Of a stretch of 64,000 nt of DNA, positions 36,176 to 44,189 are shown piece by piece (position 1 is the stretch's first letter; every line of letters starts with the position of its first letter). The stretch comes from Sorangium cellulosum. Lineage in GTDB: Bacteria; Myxococcota_A; Polyangia; Polyangiales; Polyangiaceae. The translations under genes were made by a program, and so were the position numbers. The stretch is taken from the NCBI RefSeq assembly GCF_002950945.1, contig NZ_CP012673.1, positions 11,298,501-11,362,500 on the forward strand. Direction: 5' to 3'. Under the pieces are notes generated by a model that made no database searches, had not been told where the DNA came from, and was given only the letters and a program-made list of their open reading frames with translations.

Positions 36176-37462
36176 TGGCTTTTCTCCCCCGGCGTCGTCG
36201 AACCCCTGCGGTGAACAGGACCGTTACGGCCGAAGGACCCAGGGAGCAGAGAGGTGCCTCCCGCTGGGATCCTTCGCGCCGCGAACCTTCGGTGCAATCC
36301 ATTCAGCACCAGAGGGGCGGATACCGGCGCTCTCGTGAATCAACTTATTCCCGGAACAGCCCGGTGCGTCAAGATGAAATGGCTTTGAAAGACTGATTGT
36401 CGCTACTTTGGTCGCACCACAGCGCCGCTTTTCACATCGAGATTGCAAAAATGCGATGCGCCGCTGGAATTGCGCAGCCTGGCCGCCATGCAGGGCCTCT
36501 GTAGGGAAAACGTCGCCCGCCGGCGCGTGCGTGGGCGAAATCCCGGAGAATGTTGGGCAGCATTCATGGGTGCATCGTTTTCCGCGCAGCTCAACGACCT
36601 TCACCTACCTGACCGCGTAGTCGACCGCCGAGATCCCGGGTGGTGCGGTGTCGGTGGAGCTGCTGCCGGCCGCCTTTCTGCGGGCGGTGGCGCGGTGTGT
36701 TCCGCCGCGGTCACCGCGATCTTCATGGGGGCGGGCTTTCGTCCACGGCATGCTGACCACGGCCGCAGACGGATCACCGGGAGAGCTTTGGTTATGGCCC
36801 TTACCGGTCCCTGCCGGGCCATGATCCCGAGCTCATGGGGCCTGTTTCGACGGGATGGGACGCTCACGTCGCGGTCACGGCTTTCTCCGCGACAGCGGGG
36901 CGGCGTCGGATAGGATCGATTCTTCTCCGGCGGGTAGCTCGACTGCGGGAGGTTGCCTGGGATCGGCAGAAAAAACGCCAAGACGCCAAGGGCGCCAAGA
37001 CGCCAAGAGAAGCGATAGGAAGGGCCGTCCCGTCATTTTCGCCTCCTATCTCTCTGCTTCTTGGCGCCCTTGGCGTCTTGGCGCCCTTGGCGTTTCGCAT
37101 CCTTTTGCATCCCAGCCCGGCTTCCCGCAGCAGCGGCAGGGCGGCCTCTCGAGCGAGGCCGGGGCGGAGGAGAGCCCCGCGGCCACCACCACGACGTCGA
37201 GCGGTTCGACGCGCGCGATCGTCATCGCAATGGCGCCCGGAGCTCCTCCGCGCCGCCATTTCGAGCGTTATTCCCAGGGCGGCGCGCCGGGTGGCCTGCG
37301 GATTGACGAGATCGAGACGAAATGGCGGCAGAGCGCCGAGGAGGGCGGCGGGTCGGCGCTCGAGCAAAGGATCCGGCGCACGCGCGAGGCGGGCGCGCTC
37401 TTCGCCTCGCCTCGCCTCGCCTCGCCGCGCGCCGGGCGGCGCGGCGGAGGCCGGTTACGGCG
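36176..37462. other. Gene-poor 1.3-kb intergenic stretch
   Basis: No ORF here has convincing codon bias or a recognisable product; several short frames exist on both strands. It contains a local drop in GC at 36330-36480, a possible decayed coding fragment around 36620-36840, and the large hairpin at 36971-37095. The rest shows nothing I can name. Confidence 0.5.
36971..37095. repeat. Large inverted repeat built of CGCCAAG units
   Basis: The left arm (36971-37020) has repeated ACGCCAAG/GGCGCCAAG units ending AGCGATAGGA. The right arm (37042-37095) is its imperfect reverse complement, CTATCTCTCTGCTTCTTGGC and further CCTTGGCG units. The central loop is about 20 bp. It resembles the 8.4-kb hairpin in design (short purine-rich tandem words in inverted arms) but not in sequence. 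Probably a dispersed, non-autonomous palindromic repeat. Confidence 0.8.
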
Positions 37463-37639
37463 TCAGCGCCTCCCCTTGAATCCCATCATCTGCTGCACGA
37501 CCGCCTCGCTCTCCTCGGCGATGGCCCCCTCCTGCGCCGCGCGGTCGGCGCAGTCCTCACAGACCTTCTTCTTCTTGCTTCCGACCTTGATCGTCTTGAG
37601 CTCGTCGACCTCGCTGTCGCACTCGCGGCACGTGGGCAT
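37463..37639 (-). CDS. Zinc-ribbon microprotein
   Basis: 58 residues from the ATG at 37639, with AAGGAAG about 8 nt upstream. CREC near the N-terminus and CEDC about 20 residues on form a CxxC...CxxC zinc knuckle pair, with a basic KVGSKKKK between them. The rest is a short acidic helix ending MMGFKGRR. No longer product is needed. Function unknown; possible nucleic-acid or protein binding. It is divergent from the PilZ gene with about 170 bp between starts. Confidence 0.7.
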   Translation of the reverse strand: MPTCRECDSEVDELKTIKVGSKKKKVCEDCADRAAQEGAIAEESEAVVQQMMGFKGRR

Positions 37640-37811
37640 CTCCGGACCTTCCTTTCGCGGCCCAGCATATCGCACCGAGGCCGCCTTGCGCGCGGCGCGC
37701 GGCACACGCCGCGCCGTCCCGGGCAGGGGCCGCCCGCCCGATGTTTGGCCCGGGCGGGTGGCCAGGCCTACGCTGCCGGCGCTCGAAGGCCGCTCAGGAG
37801 GAGAGGACTGC

Positions 37812-38141
37812 ATGGATCGAAGACAAGGTGCGCGCGCTCAGGTCGACTTTCCCGTCTCGGCGCTGGTCGACGGCCACAGGCACCGGTGCCGCGCGATCGA
37901 CCTCTCTCCGACGGGCATGGTGGTCGAGCGCGCGCCCGCGCTCGCCGGCCGGGCGCTGCCCGCCGTCACCCCCTTCGAGCTCGACCTCGGCGGCGCGCGC
38001 CCGATCCGCCTGCGCGCCCGGCCGATCTGGGACCGCGACAACCTGCTCGCCGTCCGCTTCGTGGTGATGAGCGACGCCGACCGGCTCACCATCGCCGAGC
38101 ACCTCGACCAGAAGGCCCGGCGCCTCGAGCCGCTCCACTGA
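37812..38141 (+). CDS. PilZ-domain c-di-GMP-binding protein
   Basis: 109 residues from the ATG at 37812, with AGGAGG upstream. Single-domain PilZ: an Arg-rich N-terminus (MDRRQGARAQVDFPV), the second signature DLSPTGMVVE, a beta-barrel (FELDLGGARPIRLRARPIW) and the closing NLLAVRFVVMSD. The arginine and D/NxSxxG signatures for c-di-GMP are present. It is a cytoplasmic receiver likely to act on motility, polysaccharide or secretion machinery by protein contact. A strong hairpin follows the stop. Confidence 0.88.
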   Translation: MDRRQGARAQVDFPVSALVDGHRHRCRAIDLSPTGMVVERAPALAGRALPAVTPFELDLGGARPIRLRARPIWDRDNLLAVRFVVMSDADRLTIAEHLDQKARRLEPLH

Positions 38142-38147
38142 GCCCTT

Positions 38148-38175
38148 CGCGGGGCGGCGAGCCCGCCGCCCCGCG
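38148..38175 (+). terminator. GC hairpin downstream of the PilZ gene
   Basis: An 11-bp stem CGCGGGGCGGC / GCCGCCCCGCG with a 6-nt loop lies seven bases past the stop. No T-run follows. Confidence 0.6.
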
Positions 38176-38449
38176 GCCAGGCACCCCGCCCGCCGGCGCA
38201 CTGCGCGCCTGCAAGGCCGCAATCGCAGGAATGCAACGGCCGCTCGTCCGCCCCGGACACCTCCGCGGAACTGCACAGGTTCCTGGCCTTCGTGCCCTGG
38301 CACGTTAGCTGCTTCATCCTGGAGCAGCGTTGCTGGTGTGGCCTTCCCCCCCCGGGCCCCGGCGACGCTTTTTCTTTTTGTCGCGCCGTGTGCGGCGGGT
38401 CAGCGCGTGGTTCCCGCCGCCGGCGCCGGCGGGTCGGGCGCACTGCGGG

Positions 38450-40912
38450 TCAGGCGCGTGGTTCCCGGCGCCGGCGCGCGGCGGAGATGGCCGCCCGCGA
38501 GATCGTCGCGGTGGAGCGGCGGAGCTCGTCGAGCGCGTGCTCGGCGGGGCGCCGCTCGGAGCGCGGCTCGGCGGGGGCGGTGTGGCGGGCGCCGAGGTAC
38601 GGCCAGAGGCTCTCGCGGATGGGCTCCGGCAGGACGTTCTCCAGGTACTCGAGCGCGGTCCCGCGCAGGTGGGGGTCGTCGGCGTGGAGCGCCCGGTAGG
38701 CGATCTCGAGCGGCTCGCGCTCCAGGCAGAGCGAGAGCACGCGGAACACGTGCTCCAGGCTGCGGCTCGTCCGCTCGATGAGCAGGCGCGTGAGGTGCGG
38801 CGCCTCGCCCTGGAGCTCCCCGTTCGGGGGCTGCGCGTCCCACACCTGCCGGTCGGCCGCGATCTCGCGCTTCGCGGCCTCGATGACGTCCTCGCGCCGC
38901 AGGTGGATCGGCGCGCGCTGCTGGAGCAGGCGCGCGAGCGCGACGCCGCACTGGTAACGCACCTCGAAGCGCTCGTCGGCGAGGCCGAGCATCAGCCCGT
39001 CCGCGGCCCGCTGCGTGGGGCAGGCCTGGAGCACACGCGGGACGCGGCGCCGGACGGCGAGGCTGAGCGACGGGTCGAGCAGCGCGTCGAGCAACTGGCC
39101 GGTCGCGCGCGGGGCGACGCCGCGGAGCGCGCGGATCGCGTCCGAGAGCAGCCCCTCGCGCTCGAGGAGCGGGAGGACGTGGGGGACGAGCGCGGGCGCG
39201 AGCTCGCCGGCGAGCGCCCTGCGGACGCGCTCGGGGTCGCCGGAGCGGAGGTCGGCCGTGGCCGCGAGCACCGGATCGGCCGCGAGCGCCGCGGACGCCG
39301 CCCTCGCGGAGAGCGGCCCCTCGGCGAACACGCGGGCCTCGGCCGCTCGCGCGCCGGCGCCGGGGTCGCGGCCGTCGGCCGACCGCGGGCCGGCGCCGCG
39401 GCTGATCGGCCCGGCGCCGCGGCTGATCGGGCCGGAGGTGCCCGCGTACGACATGCGCTCGCCGTCGCCGGGGGCGGCCGCGGCGCGCCCCCCCGGCGCG
39501 ACCTTGCGGAGCGCGGCGAGCTCGGCGAGGACCTTGTCGCGGCTGAGCGCGTCGACGGTGCCGCTCAGGGTGCGGCGGGTGGTCGCGTCGACCACGTACT
39601 GGGGGTCGAGCGAGACGGCGCCGGAGAGCAGGCTGCCCTCGAGCGCGGCGACGTAGCCGCGGTGCAGCCGCGGCGTGAAGAGCAGCGTGACCCCGGCGGC
39701 GGCGCACCCGAGGCCGAGGAGCAGCGGCAGCGATCCGCCGGGCGAGACCGCGAGCAGGAGCATCGCGAGGCCGCTGCCCGCGGCGGTGCCGATGCGGTCG
39801 AAGCCGACGTCGATGAGCGTCTTGACCGACCGCTTCTGGTCGGGGGAGAGCGGCGTGTAGAGCAGCTCGTAGCCCGACCGGAAGAGGGAGTTCCGGAGCA
39901 CGGCCTCGGTCGAGCGGACGATGGCGGCGGCCCAGAGCCGCGGCGCGACCACGACGGAGAGCGAGCTCGCGAGCACGGCGGCGGGGAGGATGCCGATGGT
40001 GGCGGCGAGCCCGAGCCGGTCGAGCGAGAGGGTCGCGGCGAGCGACTGCACGACGAACGAGAGCAGGCTGACCGCGAGGTGGAAGAGCGCAAAGAACGAG
40101 AGCAGCTCGTTGCGGTCGCGCATGACGGCGGCGGCCTCGGCGCTGAGGGCGACGTCGAAGAGGGCGCCGCTGACGGCGCCGAGGCCGACGAGCAGAGCGA
40201 GGTCGCGGAGGTGGCTGTTGTCGCGCAGGGCGCCGAGCCCCATGCCGCCGGCGGCGGCGCTGGCGGCCGCGCCGGCGCGGGCCTCCTCGTTGCCCGCGGC
40301 GCCGGACGCGTACGGGAGGCCCGCGGCGCCGGACGCGAGCGGGAGGCTCGCGCCGAGCCGGTGGGTGGCCCAGGCGGTCAGCGCGCTCGTCCCGGCGAGG
40401 GCGAGGAGCATGGTCGGCGCGTCCATGAAGCGGCCGGCGCGCCAGGCGAACAGGCCGCCGATCACGCCGCCGAGCGTGCCGCCGCCGGCGATGCGCCCCA
40501 TGGAGAGGCGGGCGGTGTGGGGGTCGAAGCGCTCGTTGACGAGCGACCAGTAGGCGGAGATGAGGGTCGCGCCGAAGACGGCGACGTGGAGGTAGAAGAC
40601 CAGGGCCGCGGCGGCGAGCGAGCGGAGGGCGAGCGCCCACTCCAGGGCGAGCAGGGCGGCGCTCGCGGCGAAGGTGGCGGGGACGACACGCGCGGGGGAG
40701 AACCGGAGGAGGGCGCGCGAGAGCAAGAGGACGGCGGCGAACGACAGCACCGCGCCGGCGGCCATGGCCCTGGGGACGCCGGCGGCGCCGAAGCTGGCGA
40801 GGAAGAGGGCGTCGCGGGTCGCCCGGCCGGCGACCTGCTGGGCGATCATCGCGCCGGACGCGATCGCCGCGATGAGGGTGGCCCTGTCGCTCGCGGTCTC
40901 CTGTTCCACCAC
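38450..40912 (-). CDS. NTT/MFS-like multi-pass transporter with C-terminal HEAT-like domain
   Basis: 820 residues. The first ~440 residues hold about 10-12 hydrophobic helices (AMAAGAVLSFAAVLLLSRAL, LVFYLHVAVFGATLISAYW, GGGTLGGVIGGLFAWRAG, FFALFHLAVSLLSFVVQSLA). The spacing resembles the ATP:ADP antiporter (NTT)/MFS fold found in bacterial exporters and plastids. A disordered Gly/Arg/Ser-rich linker carries a short duplication (GPISRGAGPISRGAG). The C-terminal ~330 residues are soluble and helical, HEAT-like (LVPHVLPLLEREGLLSDAIR, FEVRYQCGVALARLL). Such fusions are known in bacteria, with unclear substrates. No neighbour hints at a substrate. It may be the sole gene of its unit. Confidence 0.75.
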   Translation of the reverse strand: MVEQETASDRATLIAAIASGAMIAQQVAGRATRDALFLASFGAAGVPRAMAAGAVLSFAAVLLLSRALLRFSPARVVPATFAASAALLALEWALALRSLAAAALVFYLHVAVFGATLISAYWSLVNERFDPHTARLSMGRIAGGGTLGGVIGGLFAWRAGRFMDAPTMLLALAGTSALTAWATHRLGASLPLASGAAGLPYASGAAGNEEARAGAAASAAAGGMGLGALRDNSHLRDLALLVGLGAVSGALFDVALSAEAAAVMRDRNELLSFFALFHLAVSLLSFVVQSLAATLSLDRLGLAATIGILPAAVLASSLSVVVAPRLWAAAIVRSTEAVLRNSLFRSGYELLYTPLSPDQKRSVKTLIDVGFDRIGTAAGSGLAMLLLAVSPGGSLPLLLGLGCAAAGVTLLFTPRLHRGYVAALEGSLLSGAVSLDPQYVVDATTRRTLSGTVDALSRDKVLAELAALRKVAPGGRAAAAPGDGERMSYAGTSGPISRGAGPISRGAGPRSADGRDPGAGARAAEARVFAEGPLSARAASAALAADPVLAATADLRSGDPERVRRALAGELAPALVPHVLPLLEREGLLSDAIRALRGVAPRATGQLLDALLDPSLSLAVRRRVPRVLQACPTQRAADGLMLGLADERFEVRYQCGVALARLLQQRAPIHLRREDVIEAAKREIAADRQVWDAQPPNGELQGEAPHLTRLLIERTSRSLEHVFRVLSLCLEREPLEIAYRALHADDPHLRGTALEYLENVLPEPIRESLWPYLGARHTAPAEPRSERRPAEHALDELRRSTATISRAAISAARRRREPRA

Positions 40913-41075
40913 TACCTGGTTCCTCGGGGCAGCTCCTCGGGCATCCTATGCGGGATCGAGGGGGCGCACGTTATCCGCGGAGGGGGCGCGCGCGCTAGCC
41001 GGGACCGGCGAGGCGGTGCTGGCCGATACGGCGGGGCCCTGGCCGGGTGCGGGGACGGCGACGGGGGCGGGGGCG

Positions 41076-41696
41076 TCAGCCGGGATCGGCGGCGAGCACG
41101 CGGGCGTCGGTCACGACGGTCGCGAGCGGGACGTCGTCCTTGGTGGACGGCACCTCGGCGATGAGCTGGAAGTCGAAGGCGACGCCGACCGCGTGCGCCG
41201 GGGGGCAGAAGCGCGGCAACGTGCGGTCGTAGAAGCCGGCGCCGTAGCCGATGCGGTGGCCGCGCGGGTCGATCTGGAGCGCGGGCACGACGATGACGTC
41301 GAGCTCCGAGGCCTCCTCGTCGGAAGGGGACGGCTCGCGGAAGCCGAGGCCGCGCTCCTCCATGGCCTCCGGGTCGGCGACGAAGCGGAAGGTCATCGCG
41401 CGCGACTCGGGGTCGATCGCGGGGTACGCCACGCGGATGCCGCGGGTGCGGAGCAAGGGGTCGAGCTCGCGGAGGTCGACCTCGTTGCGGTCCTCGATCG
41501 GGTAGAAGAGCGCGACCCGGCGGGCCGAGGCGACGGCCGGGAGCTCGGCGAGGGCGCGCTGGATGCGGCGCGAGCGCTCGAGGATGGCGTCGCGGGGGAA
41601 GGAATTGCGGAGCGCGCGGGCGCGCTTGCGCAGCTCGGCCTTCGCGCGGTGGCGCAGGGCGGCCTCGACGTCGGGGTCCATGGCGCGGTCGTCCAT
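41076..41696 (-). CDS. 5-formyltetrahydrofolate cyclo-ligase
   Basis: About 206 residues from the ATG at 41696 (MDDRAMDPDVEAAL), with AGGAT about 9 nt upstream; a GTG 9 nt earlier and an ATG 15 nt later are alternatives. ALFYPIEDRNEVDL and DVIVVPALQIDPRGHRIGYG lead into the family signature GYGAGFYDRTL. It converts 5-formyl-THF to 5,10-methenyl-THF with ATP in one-carbon metabolism. Often found near 6S RNA and zapA; neither is visible here. It is monocistronic as far as can be told. Confidence 0.93.
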   Translation of the reverse strand: MDDRAMDPDVEAALRHRAKAELRKRARALRNSFPRDAILERSRRIQRALAELPAVASARRVALFYPIEDRNEVDLRELDPLLRTRGIRVAYPAIDPESRAMTFRFVADPEAMEERGLGFREPSPSDEEASELDVIVVPALQIDPRGHRIGYGAGFYDRTLPRFCPPAHAVGVAFDFQLIAEVPSTKDDVPLATVVTDARVLAADPG

Positions 41697-42046
41697 CCGG
41701 TGCACATCCTACGAGAGCCGCCCCGGGCTGGGGAAAGCGTCGCGGCGAAATTCGGCATGCGTGATGCTTTGTGCCTCAGGTGTGGCGATCTTGACCGAGG
41801 CAGAGCGGCCGGCCGGGCGTGAATACGCGTGGGGCAATGCGGCCATAGCGGGCGAGCAGGCTGGTGAATGGCGGACCGCAAGACTGCACGAGGGCCAATC
41901 GGACGGGCTCAGCGGCACCCTTCGTGCTTCGAGCGCGGAATTTTCGGCCACGGCCAGGTCGCCACGGGGCGCGAGCGGTAGAGGCAATGATGGGGGGCCG
42001 GGGGCGTGACCCGGGGTGAGCAACCCTCGGAAATCGGAGAAGAGGC
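41697..42046. other. Intergenic region upstream of mscL
   Basis: 350 bp with no supported gene. It must hold the mscL promoter and that of the divergent folate gene. I see no clear motif. Confidence 0.4.
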
Positions 42047-42499
42047 ATGTTCTGGGAAGATTTCAAGAAGTTCGCGATCCGCGGCAACGTCGTCGACATG
42101 GCGGTCGGCGTCGTCATCGGCGCGGCGTTCGGCACCATCGTGAAGTCGCTCGTCGATCATCTGATCATGCCGCCGATAGGCCTGCTGACCGGAGGCATCG
42201 ATTTCAGCCGGCATTACATCGTGCTCAAGCACCCGAGTGGGCCGGGACCCTACGCGAACCCCGAGGAGATGGTGAAGGCCGGGGCGGTGCTGCTCCAGTA
42301 CGGCGTCGTCATCAACAACCTGGTGAGCTTCATCATCGTCGCGTTCAGCGTGTTCATGATCATCCGGCTCATGGGGAAGCTCCACCGGAAGCACGAGGAA
42401 GAGGCGGCGACGACGAAAGATTGCCCCGAGTGCGCGATGAGCATCCCCATCAAGGCCGTGCGCTGCGGGCACTGCACGACGGAGCTGAAGACGGCGTAG
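42047..42499 (+). CDS. mscL: Large-conductance mechanosensitive channel with zinc-ribbon tail
   Basis: 150 residues with GAAGAGG before the ATG. The family N-terminus MFWEDFKKFAIRGNVVDMAV leads into TM1 (VGVVIGAAFGTIVKSLV). TM2 is VVINNLVSFIIVAFSVFMII. MscL is a pentameric inner-membrane safety valve that opens under osmotic downshock. After the usual cytoplasmic helix the protein carries an added C-terminal zinc ribbon with CPEC and CGHC 12 residues apart. Many MscL proteins end before this point. The ribbon may stabilise the cytoplasmic bundle or bind a partner. Confidence 0.95.
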   Translation: MFWEDFKKFAIRGNVVDMAVGVVIGAAFGTIVKSLVDHLIMPPIGLLTGGIDFSRHYIVLKHPSGPGPYANPEEMVKAGAVLLQYGVVINNLVSFIIVAFSVFMIIRLMGKLHRKHEEEAATTKDCPECAMSIPIKAVRCGHCTTELKTA

Positions 42500-42769
42500 G
42501 ACGCAGGGCGCGCGGGGGGGGGCCGCGGCGCAGGGAGCCGCGGCGCAGGTATCGCCCCTCGGGCGTGCCATGCAGAGCGCCCTGAGCGCCCGCTCCACAG
42601 CACGATTCCGGCGCATCGTGCCGGATCGCCAGATTCCGACATCGAATTCAGCTTACCCAGCTGCGGTTACCTCCGTTATCGTGCTCCGTTCCGATAACCA
42701 TCCATGGCTCGCCCCTCGACCGCGCGAGCGGCGCGGGGACGGGCGACCACGCCATTCACGGAGGTGACC

Positions 42770-43612
42770 TTGCGCAATCTCACGATAGGAGGCCTGAAGC
42801 TCGCCCTGCGCGACCTGCTCGACGAGAGGGCCGACGAGCTGCGCTTGTCGGCCACGGGCAGGCTGTACGAGCCGCGGCTCAGGTCGAAGCAGAAGGAGAT
42901 CGAGGCGATCCCCGACGCCGCGGGTACGCAGGCGCCGCTCGCCCGGGAGCTCTCCGAAGCCGACGTCCGGCACGACGGAATCGGGGCGGCGATCTTCTTC
43001 CTCTGCAAGGCCATCGAGGCGCACCCCTCGGTGGCGCGGGAGATCAAGGCAGCGGCCGCCGCCGCGCAGCAGGCGTTCGTCCCGAAGCTCGACGTGCTCC
43101 GCGCGCCGTATGCGGACGAGGCGTCGGCGGCGCTCGACAACCGGCCCGAGCTGACCCGGCTCAAGGCGGAGCTGAAGGCCGTCGCCACGCCCGGTGGGGG
43201 TAGCCTGCACGAGTGGGTCAAGGCGTTCGTCAGCGCCGGGGACGAGATCGACAAGCTGCTGCGCAGGCGCGCGACGCTGCTCGCGACGGGGGAGAACGCG
43301 GCGGCCACGGGGCCGCTCCGCGGCGCGGTGGTGGGGCTGCTGGGGCGGTTCAGGGAGGCGCTCCGGGACGAGATCCAGGAAGAGGGCAGCAGGCTGCCGG
43401 CGGATCATGAGGCGCGGCTGTTCGCGTACATCGACAAGCTGAACGCCGACCGGGAGCGGGGTGGGCGCGGGCGCGCGGTGCCGGCGCCAACGCCGGCGCC
43501 GGGAGCCCCCGCGGCGCCAGCGCCGGGCGCCCCCACGGCGCCAGGCCAGCCCACGGCGCCGGTTGAGCCGGCGCCGGAAGAGCCGGTCGTGGTCAGCGAC
43601 CCGGATTTGTAG
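42770..43612 (+). CDS. Helical hypothetical protein with Pro-rich tail
   Basis: 280 residues from a TTG start at 42770, which has GGAGG 5 nt upstream; an ATG at 42704 would add 22 residues but lacks a ribosome-binding site. The first ~230 residues are predicted helical and rich in Glu, Arg and Leu (LALRDLLDERADELRLS, EIKAAAAAAQQAFVPKLDVL, VKAFVSAGDEIDKLLRRRA). The last ~50 residues are Pro/Ala/Thr repeats. No signal peptide, membrane segment or known motif. It is followed by the dyad repeat array. Function unknown. Confidence 0.6.
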   Translation: MRNLTIGGLKLALRDLLDERADELRLSATGRLYEPRLRSKQKEIEAIPDAAGTQAPLARELSEADVRHDGIGAAIFFLCKAIEAHPSVAREIKAAAAAAQQAFVPKLDVLRAPYADEASAALDNRPELTRLKAELKAVATPGGGSLHEWVKAFVSAGDEIDKLLRRRATLLATGENAAATGPLRGAVVGLLGRFREALRDEIQEEGSRLPADHEARLFAYIDKLNADRERGGRGRAVPAPTPAPGAPAAPAPGAPTAPGQPTAPVEPAPEEPVVVSDPDL

Positions 43613-43651
43613 CGCGCATCACGCCGGCGACATGGGCGGGGTGCTGCGCGG

Positions 43652-43902
43652 CAGGCACCCGCCCATGTCTCGACATGCCCGTCGCCTGCTCGGTCAGACG
43701 CCCGCCCATGTCCGACATGCCTGCCCCCTGCTCGGTCAGGCACCCGCCCATGTCTCGACATTCCCACCGCCTGTTCGGCCAGGCACCCACCCATGTGTCG
43801 ACATGCCCGCCGCCTGCCCGTCCAGGCACCGGCCCATGTCCGACATGCCCGCCGCCTGCTCGGCCAGGCACCGGCCCATGTCCGACATGCCCGCCGCCTG
43901 CT
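43652..43902. repeat. Six-copy 42/43-bp tandem array, each unit with a CATGTC/GACATG dyad
   Basis: Units start at 43652, 43695, 43737, 43780, 43823 and 43865. Each has the form CAGGCACC(G/C)G(C/G)CC then CATGTC, 1-2 nt, GACATG, then CCCGCCGCCTGCTCGGC. Unit lengths alternate 43, 42, 43, 43, 42 because the dyad spacer is 1 or 2 nt, so no frame runs through it and coding is unlikely. The period is about four helical turns. It occupies the 577-bp gap between convergent genes ending at 43612 and 44190; the rest of the gap (43903-44189) shows nothing I can name. Confidence 0.85.
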
Positions 43903-44189
43903 GTCGACTGGGATCAAGACCCGCAGAACCCCTCGAAAGGTCGCGCCTCACGACCGGCGAGGTGCTGTGGCCACAACAGCCGCCAGAGGCTGGAAGAGGT
44001 CGAGCTGTGCGCTGAACGTGTCCGAGACCGTTGGTTTCTCCTAGGCCTCAGGCTGGTCTCGATCGGCAGACGGTCTTGCAGCACCCGGGTCGGGCTCTGC
44101 CGGGGCGCGCTGGTGCGGGGCCGGCACAAACAAAGCGCGGCGAGACTGGCATAGTGTGCGGCCAGCGACGTGCCTACGGCGTGGCGGCG

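Noticed and set aside
36390..36981. Several 60-150-aa frames in the gene-poor region
   Set aside because: No codon-position bias, ribosome-binding sites or recognisable products on either strand.
38298..38313. Sigma-54-like site TGGCACGTTAGCTGCT
   Set aside because: A good match to the consensus, but it points into the 3' end of a gene on the opposite strand with no downstream plus-strand gene.
43652..43902. CRISPR array
   Set aside because: Units are contiguous with no unique spacers, the conserved part covers the whole unit, and no cas gene is present.
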